Below the pieces are notes generated by a model. The model saw only the letters and a list, made by a program, of their open reading frames with translations. It was not told where the DNA came from and searched no databases. Both the position numbers and the translations under genes were made by a program. Below, piece by piece: positions 35,006 through 46,156 of a DNA stretch of 64,000 nt; the stretch's first letter is position 1; each line of letters starts with the position of its first letter. The DNA is from Cercophora sp. LCS_1. Its lineage: Eukaryota; Ascomycota; Sordariomycetes; Sordariales; Lasiosphaeriaceae. The stretch is from NCBI GenBank assembly GCA_036250225.1, contig JAPZLL010000023.1, forward strand, positions 1 through 64,000. The letters run 5' to 3'.

Positions 35006-36620
35006 TCATCCCACAACTTGTCTTAGGAGCTGGTGTTGGTTCGGATAGTTTAGAGTCCGCCACCGAGACACCCAATCGTCCCTGTTGACTAGATCGGACA
35101 AAGTTAGCGAGGTGTCGCAGGTGCGGAGAGAAACAGCCTACTGTAACCGCCGCAGATTCGTCTGATGCCTGTAAATGCGCTTCGGCCGTGGAGCACCCGC
35201 CAGTTATCAAAAACTGCATGAGAATCAGCAACTGCTTCAAACGCCGGGCTTAGCGTTGTCACCCACTCAATGTCGTTCCAGGCTTGAGTTGAACCCAGTA
35301 TTCCGAATCCTTGGACGTTAAGATCTCGTTCCAGGCCTCGGCCGCTTTATACCATTCCGTAACCTTGTCAGCTGACTCCATCGGTACCACGCCGCGATCA
35401 TCGTTGTTCCAGCGAATGCGGTGCGGCTCTGCGCCCAAAGGATCTTGTTCGATGACGGGGTAGAGCTTATCAGGAGTGGTCGAAATGCCCTTGTTCCCGC
35501 TAGCGTGCCAGGGAAGGCGTGTCTGAACGAGCCGCTGGTGCAGTTCGTGGTGTCTTCCCCGCATCTTCCTGGCGGCACGGAATCCATCGACGAGAAGGGA
35601 GGCACCTCCCTCAGCCTTATCCTCTCCGGGTGCTGGCTCGTGAGAGAGCATGTGGAAAGCTTGGAGGCCAGCTGGGTCGGTAAAGTAGGTCGTATCAGTG
35701 TGGGCTGCTAGGGCGAGGTTCGTATAAGCCGTGTCTGCCATGGCGAGGTCGGGAATGAAGTCGTAGAACCCCCCATAGTGAGTTTCACGGATAAAGGCAA
35801 TACGCTCCAGCAGCTTCTGGGTGGCTTCGGCGTTTTCACGGGGTGTGTTCTCCACGAAGACCAGGCCGTACGTCACCTAAATCACACTCAATCAGAGCTC
35901 GAGGCGTAAGGGTGTTGCAGGAAGAACACGAACAATGTGGTCGAGCATGGCCCTGACACCCTCATCACTCGCCATGACATCGGCAAATTCCACAGTGGCC
36001 GCCCCCTGAGGGCCATCGCGTCCCCAGTACCTGCGTTTAGGAGCTGGCCGTTCTGGGCCCTGTCGCGTCTGGTCCGTCGCGCTGCCATAATGTGCGATAA
36101 AGTCGCATGGATATGTGCTGGCGTGGCCTGTGTTCCATGTGATTTGGATAGTCCCATCATTGTCATTCTTTTTGACATTGGTGGCGTTGATGTCGGGGCT
36201 GATCTCAAACGTCTTGACCTGGCGTTGAAGTGTGTCCTGGTTGATACACTGGGCGCACCGGCAGTTGTCCCGGAGCCAACGCCACGGACTGCGGTAACAA
36301 CGGTCAGTAAATTGAATATGCGAGACCCAGTACTTCAGTAATAATGTCTGGACAGCTCACAGAATACTTTCATGTGGGTGTTCACGACGAGGCTCTGAGA
36401 CAGAAATCTTGAGCCCCTTTGGTTCGGCCTCGCAGTGTCTGATCTGGGTTGCGGCATGCGTCCAGAGGGGGTTCGGCAGGGGGCTTTGCTTGTTGCTCTC
36501 AGTCCCAGCGCTCATAAGCCGTACACTCAAACCCGAGGAGCCATGAAATGGAACGGCTGGTCTTATACGTGCCAGATGCGGCCTCGCAAAAGCCCGAATA
36601 AGACTCATGACTGCTGTCAT
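35006..36620 (-). CDS. Trimethyllysine dioxygenase (carnitine biosynthesis)
   Basis: Predicted 459 aa from five exons: 36620-36361, 36288-35934, 35876-35267, 35213-35142 and 35088-35006. It converts N6-trimethyllysine to 3-hydroxy-trimethyllysine with 2-oxoglutarate, O2 and Fe(II), the first step of carnitine synthesis. The N end (MSLIRAFARPHLARIRPAV) looks like a mitochondrial presequence. The zinc-binding BBOX N-domain shows LRDNCRCAQC. The dioxygenase core has AAHTDTTYF (the HxD iron ligands) and, across the last introns, FDNWRVLHGRSAFTG (distal His) and RRICGGYINRDDWVSRW. Intron 2 has an unusual GTTCGT donor. gamma-Butyrobetaine dioxygenase is a close relative, but the end block GGYINRDD and the presequence favour TMLH. 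Confidence 0.92.
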
Positions 36621-38032
36621 TGGGGAATGAGTATGAGAGTGAAAGCGACTGTTGCTCTCCCTGAATGTTTTTGTTGGTATTCTTGCCAGACCACCTCAGC
36701 TCATATTCACGGGCGGCACCGTCCCAGAACCGAGGCAAACCGACGATGCAGGGTTAGGGTCCTCTTCTAGGCGAGATGGAGGAGATGCTCGGGAAAATGG
36801 ACCGATTGATGAAAGCTTCCATTCTCAGTGTTTCCTCAGTTATAGATACAGGCAGATATACCCGGGGCTTGGACATGTGTAATGGCACTGCGAGGATTAG
36901 AGACACTAAACCTGCCTGTTTTTGGGAGCCGTCAGTTCTAGGTTAGCCGTCAAGTGTTTCCCGCTTTCACACTCTTCCTTCCCAACAACGAAGGTTCACA
37001 GCCATAATCGCAGTAGCTGACTCGAATTGCTACTGTTGGCGACACTATTCTTTTCTGCTTGGAATCTGGAAGAAGACGGGAAAATTTCGGGGCTCGCATT
37101 TTCTCGACAGCAGAGTTTATCGGGCAATTGGTAGGAGGAGGGCCTGTTGGCGGTTATATCATGCCCTGGACCCTGGCTGATAGCAGCTGCATCCCGACAA
37201 CCTGGAAGTTCAGGCCCAACCAAAAAAAAGTCCACCAGGCGAGTCGGAGATATATTCCTCTGGGGCGGAAGGGCGCATCTGGAAATCAAAGGGATCGAAT
37301 GATGTTCCGAAAGTCTAGCGACTCGTAGCACTGAAAGTGCATTCCTCTTGGAGAAGCTTTCCTGATCAAGACAACTTGAAACGGCATCAGCTGGATTCTG
37401 AATGCGTAGCTTCTTGTCCCCGAGCTGTTTCATAATCAAGAGATAATACGAAAGTCAGTGACTTGCTTTAGTTACTTGACCTAGTGTTGAAGAGTAGAAC
37501 GTTGTAAAGCCCCTTTGTAAGTATCCGTCGACCAGGAAGGTAGGTTCAGCCGCAGGTGAAATGGGGGTTGGATTGAAGAACCAGGGCCGCACAACCCCTC
37601 ATCCCGGGGGAGCAAGGTCTGGCCAGCAGGAGGGGAGCCTGAGACCCCTCGTGCTCCTTCCAGCGTCGTGGATAACGAGCGATACCTGATAACCTAGCCA
37701 AAATTGGTGAAGCTGTAAGTACTCGCGCAGCTCCCAAATCTTTACACTAGAAAGTCAGGTCGCCTCCACCACTCCATCCCCAGCCGCCCAACATCAGCCC
37801 TACACCGTTTCCTTGGCTCCGACAGAGCAGGTCGTTTTCGCCCCTTTCGCCTGCCGTGATCCGCTCCCCTCCTCCTGCCCAGTCCCTGGATTTTTTCTGG
37901 CAACGAACCTCTTCCTTTGCCGCACACTTCCTCAGCGGCCATCGCCAACCAACAAGCCCAGAGATTTGAGACGGCGCCTTACTCGCCACCCCCCTCCGTC
38001 GACAGCCCCGCGCAGGCAGCAAGACCGACAAC
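36621..38032. promoter_or_regulatory. Divergent intergenic region TMLH/calcineurin
   Basis: 1.4 kb between divergent starts. A 147-codon minus-strand frame (36996-37439) has no motif. A C-rich, CT-rich stretch before 38033 suits a calcineurin leader. Confidence 0.55.
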
Positions 38033-39913
38033 ATGGATCACGACGGCGCCGACGGTGCCCCCGGCAACTATGACGACCGCCGTACCCAGCAGGTCGATAA
38101 TGCGATCCGCGCCATCCAGCAAAAGAAGCCCCGCCCCGAGATCGACTTCACCATTCATGTAATGGAAGATGGCAGCGAGGTCAGCACGTTGGAGCGAGTC
38201 TGCAAGGGTAACCATGACTCCACTGTTTAGCAACAATTTACAAGACCGTCACTGACGTGGTGTTGTACAATTCAATAGATGTACAAGCGCCCGCAATGCA
38301 CAAGCCCACCGACGAGCAATTCTTCGAGGACGAAACGCGCCAGAAGCCGGACATCCAGTTTCTCAAGCAGCACTTCTACCGCGAGGGTCGCTTGACCGAG
38401 GAGCAGGCCCTATGGATTCTCAGGAAGGGCACTGAGCTCCTGCGGGCGGAGCCGAACCTTCTCGAGATGGATGCGCCCATCACCGTGTGCGGTGACGTCC
38501 ACGGCCAGTACTATGACTTGATGAAGCTGTTTGAGGTTGGCGGCGACCCCGCCGAAACTAGGTATCTGTTCCTCGGCGACTACGTTGACCGCGGATATTT
38601 CAGTATCGAGTGTGTACTTTACCTTTGGGCGCTCAAGATCCATTATCCGCAGACTCTCTGGCTGTTGCGCGGAAACCACGAGTGCCGCCACTTGACCGAT
38701 TACTTCACCTTCAAGCTGGAATGCAAGCACAAATATTCCGAGGCCATCTACGAAGCCTGCATGGAGTCGTTCTGCTGTCTGCCGCTGGCGGCTGTTATGA
38801 ACAAGCAGTTCCTCTGCATTCACGGCGGTCTGAGCCCGGAGTTGCACTCTCTGGATGATTTGCGAAATGTAGGTTTGGTTCTGAGCACGGCGTTGCGCCC
38901 GGAAAGCCACTGACACGGCATTGCAGATTGACCGCTTCCGCGAGCCGCCCACCCAGGGTATCATGTGTGACATCTTGTGGGCCGACCCCCTGGAGGACTT
39001 TGGGCAGGAAAAGACCAACGACTTCTTCCTGCACAATCACGTTCGCGGCTGTTCTTATTTCTTCTCGTACCCGGCCGCATGCCACTTCTTGGAGAAGAAC
39101 AACCTGCTATCCATCATCCGAGCCCACGAAGCGCAGGATGCCGGTTATCGCATGTACCGGAAGACCCGCACCACGGGCTTCCCCAGTGTCATGACCATCT
39201 TCTCGGCCCCCAACTACCTTGATGTTTACAACAACAAGGCCGCCGTGCTCAAGTACGAGAACAACGTCATGAACATCCGCCAGTTCAACTGCACACCGCA
39301 CCCGTATTGGCTCCCCAATTTCATGGATGTCTTCACATGGTCGCTGCCCTTCGTCGGCGAGAAGATCACCGACATGCTGATCGCCATCTTGAGCACGTGC
39401 TCTGAGGAAGAGCTAAGGGAGGACTCCTCGGCCTCGTCGCCGGGGCCAATGTCCCCTCCCCTCTCTTCGGGCTTGCCCCAGGATCCCGAATCCATCGAAT
39501 TCAAGAGACGGGCAATCAAGAACAAGATTCTTGCCATTGGTCGCCTGTCTCGCGTCTTCCAGGTGTTGAGAGAGGAGTCCGAGAGGGTCACAGAGCTCAA
39601 GACTGTTTCAGGAGGGCGCTTGCCCGCCGGTACCCTTATGCTTGGTGCCGAGGGTATCAAGAACGCTATCAGCACGTTTGAGGACGCCAGAAAGGTTGAT
39701 ATCCAGAACGAGAGGCTGCCGCCCAGTCACGAGGAGGTTGTGAAGCAGCAAGAGGAAGAGCGTGCACAAGCTCTTGAGAGGGCGGCCCGGGAAGCAGATA
39801 ACGACAAGAAGTTGCAGTCACTCTCTAGGAGACTGAGCACGTGAGTAGCGACCACCCCCTAACAACAGACAAAGAAGCAACATGCTGACAACCACAGTGA
39901 TCGTAAGCGATAG
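38033..39913 (+). CDS. cnaA: Calcineurin A, catalytic subunit
   Basis: Predicted 564 aa from four exons: 38033-38207, 38279-38868, 38927-39840 and 39898-39913 (the last codes only the final few residues, ending DRKR). A Ca2+/calmodulin-dependent Ser/Thr phosphatase (PP2B). The catalytic motifs GDVHGQYYDLMKLF, GDYVDRGYFSIE, RGNHECRHLT and CIHGGLSPELH are all present. The calcineurin B-binding helix (WLPNFMDVFTWSLPFVGEKI), the calmodulin-binding segment (AIKNKILAIGRLSRVFQVLR) and the autoinhibitory segment (TFEDARKVDIQNERLPP) follow in the standard order. It dephosphorylates Crz1-type factors in calcium stress signalling and is the target of FK506 and cyclosporin complexes. A Ser/Pro loop (SSASSPGPMSPPLSSG) sits between the B-binding and calmodulin-binding parts. 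Confidence 0.98.
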
Positions 39914-40452
39914 GCCACCCAATGTGGCCTTGATGAGAAGACACTGAACACGGATTGACTCTAAATGTGAAGGCGAGACGGAACTGAGAGATATGATCGT
40001 GCCTTGGAACCAGGTAGAAGTGCCTTTTCTGGCTGAAGACAAGGGAAGGAAAGGGAATTGCGATGCTTTATTCTCCAACTTTGTTGAGCCTGATGACGTT
40101 TGTTGGATGCACCCACCACTATGCTGGGATGCAACTATACATAATGCAATTGACTGATGAAAACACAGACTTTCTGCCCCGCAAGGGATATTTGCTTGTC
40201 TGTTTGCTTTTTTCTCCGAAATCTGATTGACATTGCCACAAGCAGTGAGACTTAGCACCAGAACATGCGTGATAATATGTCCCTTTCGTTGAGATGATGC
40301 CTGATTTCCCTCCGCAGTTGTTTGCAAGACATGTGTTAGTAGTACGGAACTGTTGTTCCCACCATCTTACCCCTCCCTTCAACCCCGCGAGAGAGGGCCT
40401 TCCTTCTATTCTACCCACGATTCACCTCTCTCCGTGTCATCATTGAGAGGGC
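39914..40452. other. Intergenic
   Basis: 539 bp between two plus-strand genes: the calcineurin 3' region and the promoter of the cyclase-family gene. No motif was recognised. Confidence 0.6.
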
Positions 40453-41664
40453 ATGATACCAAACCTTAAAATGACACAACCAAACATCCAGCTTAACGAG
40501 CATGGAATCCCAAGCTTCGATGATCTCCCTCTCCGTAAACAAGATCCCATGCTGAGCGCATGGGGACTCTATGGCCCAGACGATGAGTTGGGCACCCTAA
40601 ACAGGCTCACGGACGAAAGGGTAGCCTCGGCCGCAAAGAAGGAGATCCAAACAGGCGCAAGGTTCTTAGTCCCCTCGTATACGTATACCTCACCATGATC
40701 GTGCACTGAAACAAGCAAACACTAGGATCTCAATGAACTGGCCCCTCAACGCACAAAAGAAAGGCTCCTTTTTCGCTCGTCGAATCTTTCACCAGGATCT
40801 CTTTGCAAAGCCTCCCCGGACAGTCAATGATGATGTCTGGACGTTCAACTCGCAAGGCTCGAGCCAGTGGGATGGGTTGCGTCACTTTGGGTATCAAAAG
40901 GAAAAGGTGTTTTACAATGGGGTTACGATGGAGGATATCCATGGTGTTGATGAGCGTGGGGAGAAGTCGACGGTTAACGGGATTCAAGGTATATATATCG
41001 TTCTCGTTTCTACGCATGTGGGAATGGGTGTGGTGGTTCGCTAACAAGTTCAGCGTGGGCGGAAAAGGGAATCGTAGGCCGTGGTGTGTTGATTGACTAT
41101 CATAGTTGGCGTTTGAGGCAGAGCGAGGCTCGCCATACCGGCTTTGATGCGTTTACGACGACGCCTATCCCGCTTGACGATCTTAAGGCTTGTCTTGCTG
41201 AGCAGAGGACGGATGTACATTTTGGGGATATCTTGCTGATACGCTCTGGTATGCTTCTTTCTCCTCGTCGTCGAATAACTTGGGTCATGATGCTCACAGG
41301 AACAGGTTGGATGGTTGCGTATGCAGCCAAGTCAGAGGACGAACTCGCTGTTCTACAAAGCGAACTTCCTCATAAGCTGGTGGGCCTAGAGCAAAGTGAG
41401 GAGATGCTTTGTTGGATTTGGGAGAACTTCTCTGCGGTTGCGGGCGATCAACCGAGTCTCGAGTGCTGGCCGACTCAGAAGAACTGGTCCTTACACGAGA
41501 TCCTCCTGGCGGGATGGGGTTGTCCCATTGGCGAGCTCTTCCACTTGGAGAAGCTAGCCGAGAAGTGTGCGGCTGAGAAGAGATGGTCCTTTTTTGTTAC
41601 GAGCGAGCCGTGCAATGTTGAGGGCGGCGTTGCGAGCCCGCCCAACATTCTGGCTATCTTTTGA
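40453..41664 (+). CDS. Cyclase-family protein (kynurenine formamidase fold)
   Basis: Predicted 343 aa from four exons: 40453-40661, 40726-40988, 41054-41248 and 41300-41664. It belongs to the putative cyclase family (Pfam PF04199), metal-dependent hydrolases related to bacterial KynB. Seen: WGLYGPDDELGTLNRLT, ISMNWPLNAQ, SSQWDGLRHFGYQ, GRGVLIDYH, FGDILLIRSGTGWM and a C-terminal GCPIGELFHLEKLAEKC block. In KynB the metal site is an HxGTHxDxPxH motif; here only the D-x3-H part (DGLRH) is recognisable, a pattern common in the fungal branch. The substrate is unknown. Two start ATGs (40453 and 40471) are possible. Intron 1 has a weak GTTCTT donor, accepted because it restores the family frame. Confidence 0.85.
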
Positions 41665-42078
41665 GGGGGCAGAGCGTGTCCAAGGTCCCATATTAGGCCG
41701 ATGACGACAAATATTCAGCAAGGTCACTCAAACCCCCCGAAAGGTGCTTCATCTGCCGGCGATAGACCTTGGTATTGAATGGATCATATGAGCGGTATGG
41801 AATTTTATGGTCCTGTCGTGTCCATCATCGAGAATCCAGCACCACACATCACCACGCGGGACAACCCTGGAGCCCATGTTCACGATGCGAATAAACATCC
41901 ATTCCCTATGCTGCCGAAGAGGTATTCTTTTTCACCTCAATAATCATCCGGGACTCCGGGACCTTGCGTATTGCGTCCGTCCAACCGTCCGAATCGTAGC
42001 AATTGGGACCGTTCCCCTGTTTACCCTCGTACCGTAATGTCAAATCGCCGATCCGTTGTACCATGCCGCGCCATGACC
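41665..42078. other. Intergenic, convergent 3' regions
   Basis: 414 bp between the ends of the cyclase-family and uL15 genes. Nothing was recognised. Confidence 0.6.
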
Positions 42079-42940
42079 TTAAGCAACGAGTTCAACAACG
42101 CCACCAGCCTCAGTGATCTTCCGCTCAGCCTCGGAGCTGACATACCGCGCACGAACGACGACTGGGATCTCGGGAAGACGGCCTAGAAGAGCAGCAAGGT
42201 CAGAACAATTTCCCGTGCAACCTGGACCAAAGCAATCCTTACCCTTTCCGAGCAACTTAGCGTAGCCGTGGGAGAGGAGGTCGATAACGGGGGCGGAGTC
42301 CTTCTTGGCACCGCTGATGTACTTCTCGCGAGCCTCGGCGGGGACGAGCGACCAGAGCTTCTCGATGTTGATGGTGGGAGCCCATTGTTGGTTGCGGAGA
42401 AGGTGGAAACGCCTCATACCGACCTTACCGAAGTAACCGGGATGGTCTGTTCCACGAGTTAGTGTTTGCCATCGACGTCTTCGGACGCCTGGGCTTTATG
42501 TCTTTCAAGTGCGATCATGATCGCCTTGGAAGCCATTCCCAGGTCGCCCGTTGGAGAAGGGTCCGTACACTTGTCGAGGTTCGTCCGATGGTGGTGCTTT
42601 TCGAAAGTTAGTTCTCCATGCTCGTCCCAATCGGTGATTGCAATCGACGTACTTGACCACCGGCCATACCACGACCACCGGGGTGCTTTCTGTGCTTTCC
42701 GACACGGCTGCAAACATACTCGGTCAATAAAAATCGAGTGAAGTCGGTCGCTTCGTTTTGACGTACCCCTTACCGGCGGAAACCTGTTGAGAAGCAAGGG
42801 TCAGTGGTTCTGTCGGAGAGTAGGAGGGGGATTGAGGGAATGCGTACATGTCCGCGGTGCTTTCTTGTCTTGGAGAAACGGGTAGGCTGTCATGGTCAGC
42901 ATTTACGCGCTACGATTGTATAGCGGCATCGACATACCAT
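42079..42940 (-). CDS. rpl28: Ribosomal protein uL15 (yeast L28, Cyh2)
   Basis: Predicted 149 aa, exactly the yeast length, from seven exons: 42940-42938 (ATG only), 42886-42848, 42783-42767, 42707-42653, 42596-42569, 42446-42243 and 42182-42079. Joined, it begins PTRFSKTRKHRGHVSAGKG and continues GRGMAGGQHHHRTNLDKYHP, then GYFGKVGMRRFHLLRNQQW. It ends with ERKITEAGGVVELVA. All junctions keep phase and have GTATGT, GTACGC, GTACGT or GTAAGG donors. uL15 is a large-subunit protein near the E site. Gln at position 38 is the residue whose change in yeast gives cycloheximide resistance, so the sensitive form is expected here. The intron-rich 5' half is typical of fungal ribosomal protein genes. 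Confidence 0.97.
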
Positions 42941-43589
42941 GATGGCGGCTGTTGGTGTCGATGATGGTCGGAATTCGTCGACGGTGATGCGTTCTCGAGA
43001 GACTTCTTTTCCAGACCCTCTAACTGGATTTTAGGGCTGGGTAATTTTTTGGTGGGCACAGGAAATGGAAAGTGGCAGTTTCCGAAAATTAGCCGTGCGT
43101 ATGCAAAGCCCCACCAAGCTTTGGTCACTGTTCAAGAACCAGGGTTAGGGTCGGACATCTTTTCGTTTTGGTGGATACCCACACCAAATTCACTTACTGC
43201 GTGTCGACGAGTCTTATGTCACATCTCCTTCTCAACTGTGCTAGGCGCGTTTCTGACACTTAAAAATAAGGTGACGGGACCCTGGAAACTGGTGGGTACT
43301 ATCATACTCATCTACTGTCTAGCTCGTCTACTCTTAGCCTTCCTTTCATCCTGAATTCCCATTTCACCACTGGCAGCTTGTCTTGAGGGCTCCTCAAGCT
43401 TACTTTGACAGCGGAATCTTTCTATTTTCCGATTAGGGAACTGCCTGGCCGTGGCAGAGCCGATGTTGCTGCATTGTCGAAATTGAAGGGTGCCGTTTCC
43501 TCCAGTGCTCAACGACGCTGAGCAAAACGAAGAGGCTGGAGGAAAGATCAAACCGCAGACGTGATAGATGATATCGCTGGGTCAAGATT
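42941..43589. other. Intergenic, 5' of uL15
   Basis: 649 bp between two minus-strand genes, including the uL15 promoter. No gene-like frame was found. Pyrimidine/purine-rich tracts (43350-43420) are the only pattern noted. Confidence 0.6.
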
Positions 43590-44086
43590 TCAGAGAACTT
43601 GCTGTACAAGTTCCATAACATCAAAAAACGACTCTCTGTTACTGTCAGGTTTCTCTAGACCGAGTCCCAAGAGCAGTGTCCGTCTCTCCTCAGGATCGCG
43701 CAGGGTGAGGAAGCTGGCAATCTGACTGGCGTAGAGTTGGCCCAAAGTCTCTCGATCCTCACTACCACCACCAAGCAGAGTCTTGGGTATGAGGTGTGTC
43801 ATAGGCGTGCCGTTCAAACTAGCGCCTGGGAGTGACATCTGCACAGATGATGCCGAGGAAGCAGTGAGTGGGACCTGGATCTGAGCTGCACGTCAACAGG
43901 AGGCCTGTTTTAGCCACTTATAACCTCACTCACCCATTGAGCGAGGCGACCGCCTTGCGAGACCGTGATCATGATCTTATCGGAGAAGTTCATTCGAGAG
44001 ATCTCAGTCTCGATACCTTTCACATGCCCAGTGGCCTGTATCGATGTGACCGGAAATGGGTCTTCTCTGGCTTCAACCTCGGCCAT
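43590..44086 (-). CDS. Proteasome assembly chaperone 3 (Pba3-like)
   Basis: Predicted 147 aa from two exons: 44086-43934 and 43880-43590. The pattern follows PAC3/Pba3: an N-terminal strand (PFPVTSIQATGHVKGIETEI), a MITVSQGGRLAQWIQVPL block matching the VSQFGKMG-type strand of PAC3, then IPKTLLGGG and a long helix (LGQLYASQIASFLTLRDP). It ends with TLLLGLGLEKPD and a last helix (FFDVMELVQQVL). PAC3 pairs with PAC4 to guide alpha-ring assembly of the 20S proteasome in the cytosol. Similarity is by pattern, not by any unique motif, so confidence is moderate to good. A very short sequence insert (ASSASSVQ) separates the two halves. Confidence 0.82.
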
Positions 44087-46156
44087 TTTTTTGTCGATTT
44101 GTTCGGTATGTTCGAGTCAATGGGCCGGACTGATCTTCAACCTAAGCACTGACGTTGGATGGCCCCGCACTGTGCAGGCACTCAAAGTGGTGTGAAGAAA
44201 GAGATCCTAAACCTGGCGAACGTTTGATAAAATAGACCACACAGGCAAACAAGTCAAGGGGATATTCATCCACTGAAAGGGAGTATACTCAGAATCTTAA
44301 TGCAGCAGTCGAATATTAGAATGCCTTGAAACGCCAACAAAACGGTGTTGTTGGAATGTTCTGTCAATGCCTATTGGAATGTCGAAGCCTCCGTTTGTGA
44401 GTGGGCGGATTTGGCCCGTGCGATGACCCACCTCGCCCAACCAGATCCCAGCTTCTCCACCAGAGACGACAGAGCAAGTTCACTTCACAGCTCGAGCAAC
44501 TCCAAACGCAGGCCTGCGAGTTCGTCTGCCGACTGCCACTCCAATCCGCACATCATGGCTCACCGTCACCAGTCGTCAGTGGAGGGTAGACTCGACTTTT
44601 CCGCAGTTATCCCCGTCTTCGCAAACCAGCAGCAATGCGCCCAGGCAGTTGGCAGGCTCCTCCGTGTCGCCAAGTTTATTGAAGCTACTGAAAATCTACT
44701 TGCTCGATATGGTGATAGGTATAATCGCCCGGCCCTTATTCGCCTTACGTTCAAATATGCGCGCTCGGTTGCAGCCTAGGACAAGTTTCTCAAGGCTTTT
44801 TTCCAATGTCTCGACCTCGATATACTCAACGATAACAGCATTGAGCTTGATAATAATACCAAGGTTACTGCTTTCAGCGAGCCGTTGTTTGGTTTTGCCG
44901 ACTGCCTCATCAACCATTTTTTTCTTCCTTGTATACTACCATTTCAGTAACCTCAACCCCCCTACCCCTAACTTAAATTTGCAGTACGGGCTGCTATGGG
45001 CAAAACGCCTCGGCCGCCTACCGGAGCCCTGGGTCCTGGCGCACTTTGCCCGGGAATGGGTGCTTCAGCTGTGCCGCACCAGTGTGCGCTCTCTCTAGAT
45101 TTTCTACAGGTGACTGTGTGGCGGCATTCCCGTTGTAACAGACATGGTGGGGTTAGGCTTGCTCGCAGGCGCCCTCCCAGAAACGGCTAAAGTCCGTCGA
45201 GTTATCGGAAGTCTTCAGTTGATTTAGGGGGTGGACAGGTACTTACTTGCCTGGCTCCAACATCGGATTTGGGCGTTGAAAAATAACGTCTTCTGGGATG
45301 ACAAGCATGTACTGTCCCTCATCGGTTTGCCTGTCGAGTGTTACCCAAATGGGAGCTTTCGCTCTCACCGGCTAGACCTCTCACGACTAGCCCTCGAAGT
45401 CTACACCCAGCACATCCACCTACGCCACATTCTAAGGCCCAACACCCGTCGTTTACGCAAAAGTTGCCGTCACCAACCCCCAGTCACCCACATCACCTCC
45501 TTGCCATCTCGTTCAGGCTTTACCCTGCCTCTTTGATCGGCAGTTGGGTTGATGGTCCAAGCGCCCCGCCAAAAATCTACTGATTGAGGGTGTTTTGGGG
45601 TGCTGAGATTGGCGGGTCCAAGCTGCCCCAAAACGGCACCCCAAACAGCGACACAAACACTCCTAGTGGAATTTACAATACTTGTCTAGGTCACTTGAAG
45701 TAGCATTGACTTCAGTGTGCCCGCGGACCTATCGTTTTGTCACCCTTGCCTGGAACTGTTCCAACCAAACAAAAAAAGTCGTACGCTGAATTTACTAACA
45801 CAGCATCAAGTAATTTCAAGCCATTCTATTTTTTGCTGCAGGCGTAAAACGATAATTTCAATACAAGAAATTGTATTTAAAGGCAAGTGGGAGATTTTTG
45901 ATGCCTCCAGAATTGTTTTAAGGTACTTTTCACAAATAAGAACCCCCTCCTGTTTTCGAGGACATGGTATTCTTCGTAAAATGCGGGCAGTGTGTACCTC
46001 AAGCGCTCAGTGGAGCTCTGTCCCGCAATTGTACATGCCCCTGTCAAAATTCTGCCGGGCGGACAAGATTTCGAGATCTCTGGGCGATCAAGCTCTACAA
46101 CACCTTTATCTTGCAAAGGGCCACAATTCCACGGCATTGGCCATATCGCAGACAAA
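44087..46156. other. Long intergenic region with repeat-like sequence
   Basis: 2.07 kb between the divergent PAC3 and Dhr1 starts, the longest gene-free stretch here. Short open frames (44345-44779, 44649-45098, 45231-45536) have no motif. The part 45550-45670 holds G/C-run inverted repeats, and 45750-45960 is AT-rich. It may be transposon debris plus promoter sequence; I cannot name an element. Confidence 0.5.
45592..45646. repeat. Imperfect inverted repeat (hairpin-capable)
   Basis: The left arm GTTTTGGGGTGC (45592-45603) is complementary to GCACCCCAAAC (45636-45646), with a loop of 32 nt that itself contains TGCCCCAAAAC. A TCCAAGC copy also flanks it at 45556-45562 and 45618-45624 (GGTCCAAGC in both). 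It is seen directly; whether it is a transposon end or a relic is unknown. Confidence 0.7.

Noticed and set aside
36996..37439. 147-codon minus-strand frame in the TMLH/calcineurin gap
   Set aside because: No motif, no plausible splice partners and unremarkable composition.
38410..39036. 208-codon minus-strand frame
   Set aside because: Antisense to calcineurin A exon 2.
44345..44779. 144-codon frame in the PAC3/Dhr1 gap
   Set aside because: No family resemblance; the start is not supported and the frame ends without splice partners. Left as unexplained intergenic sequence.
45992..46156. Upstream extension of the Dhr1 reading frame
   Set aside because: Open but begins at a site with no family match; MPKKFIPRQRKRK at 46157 is the conserved start.
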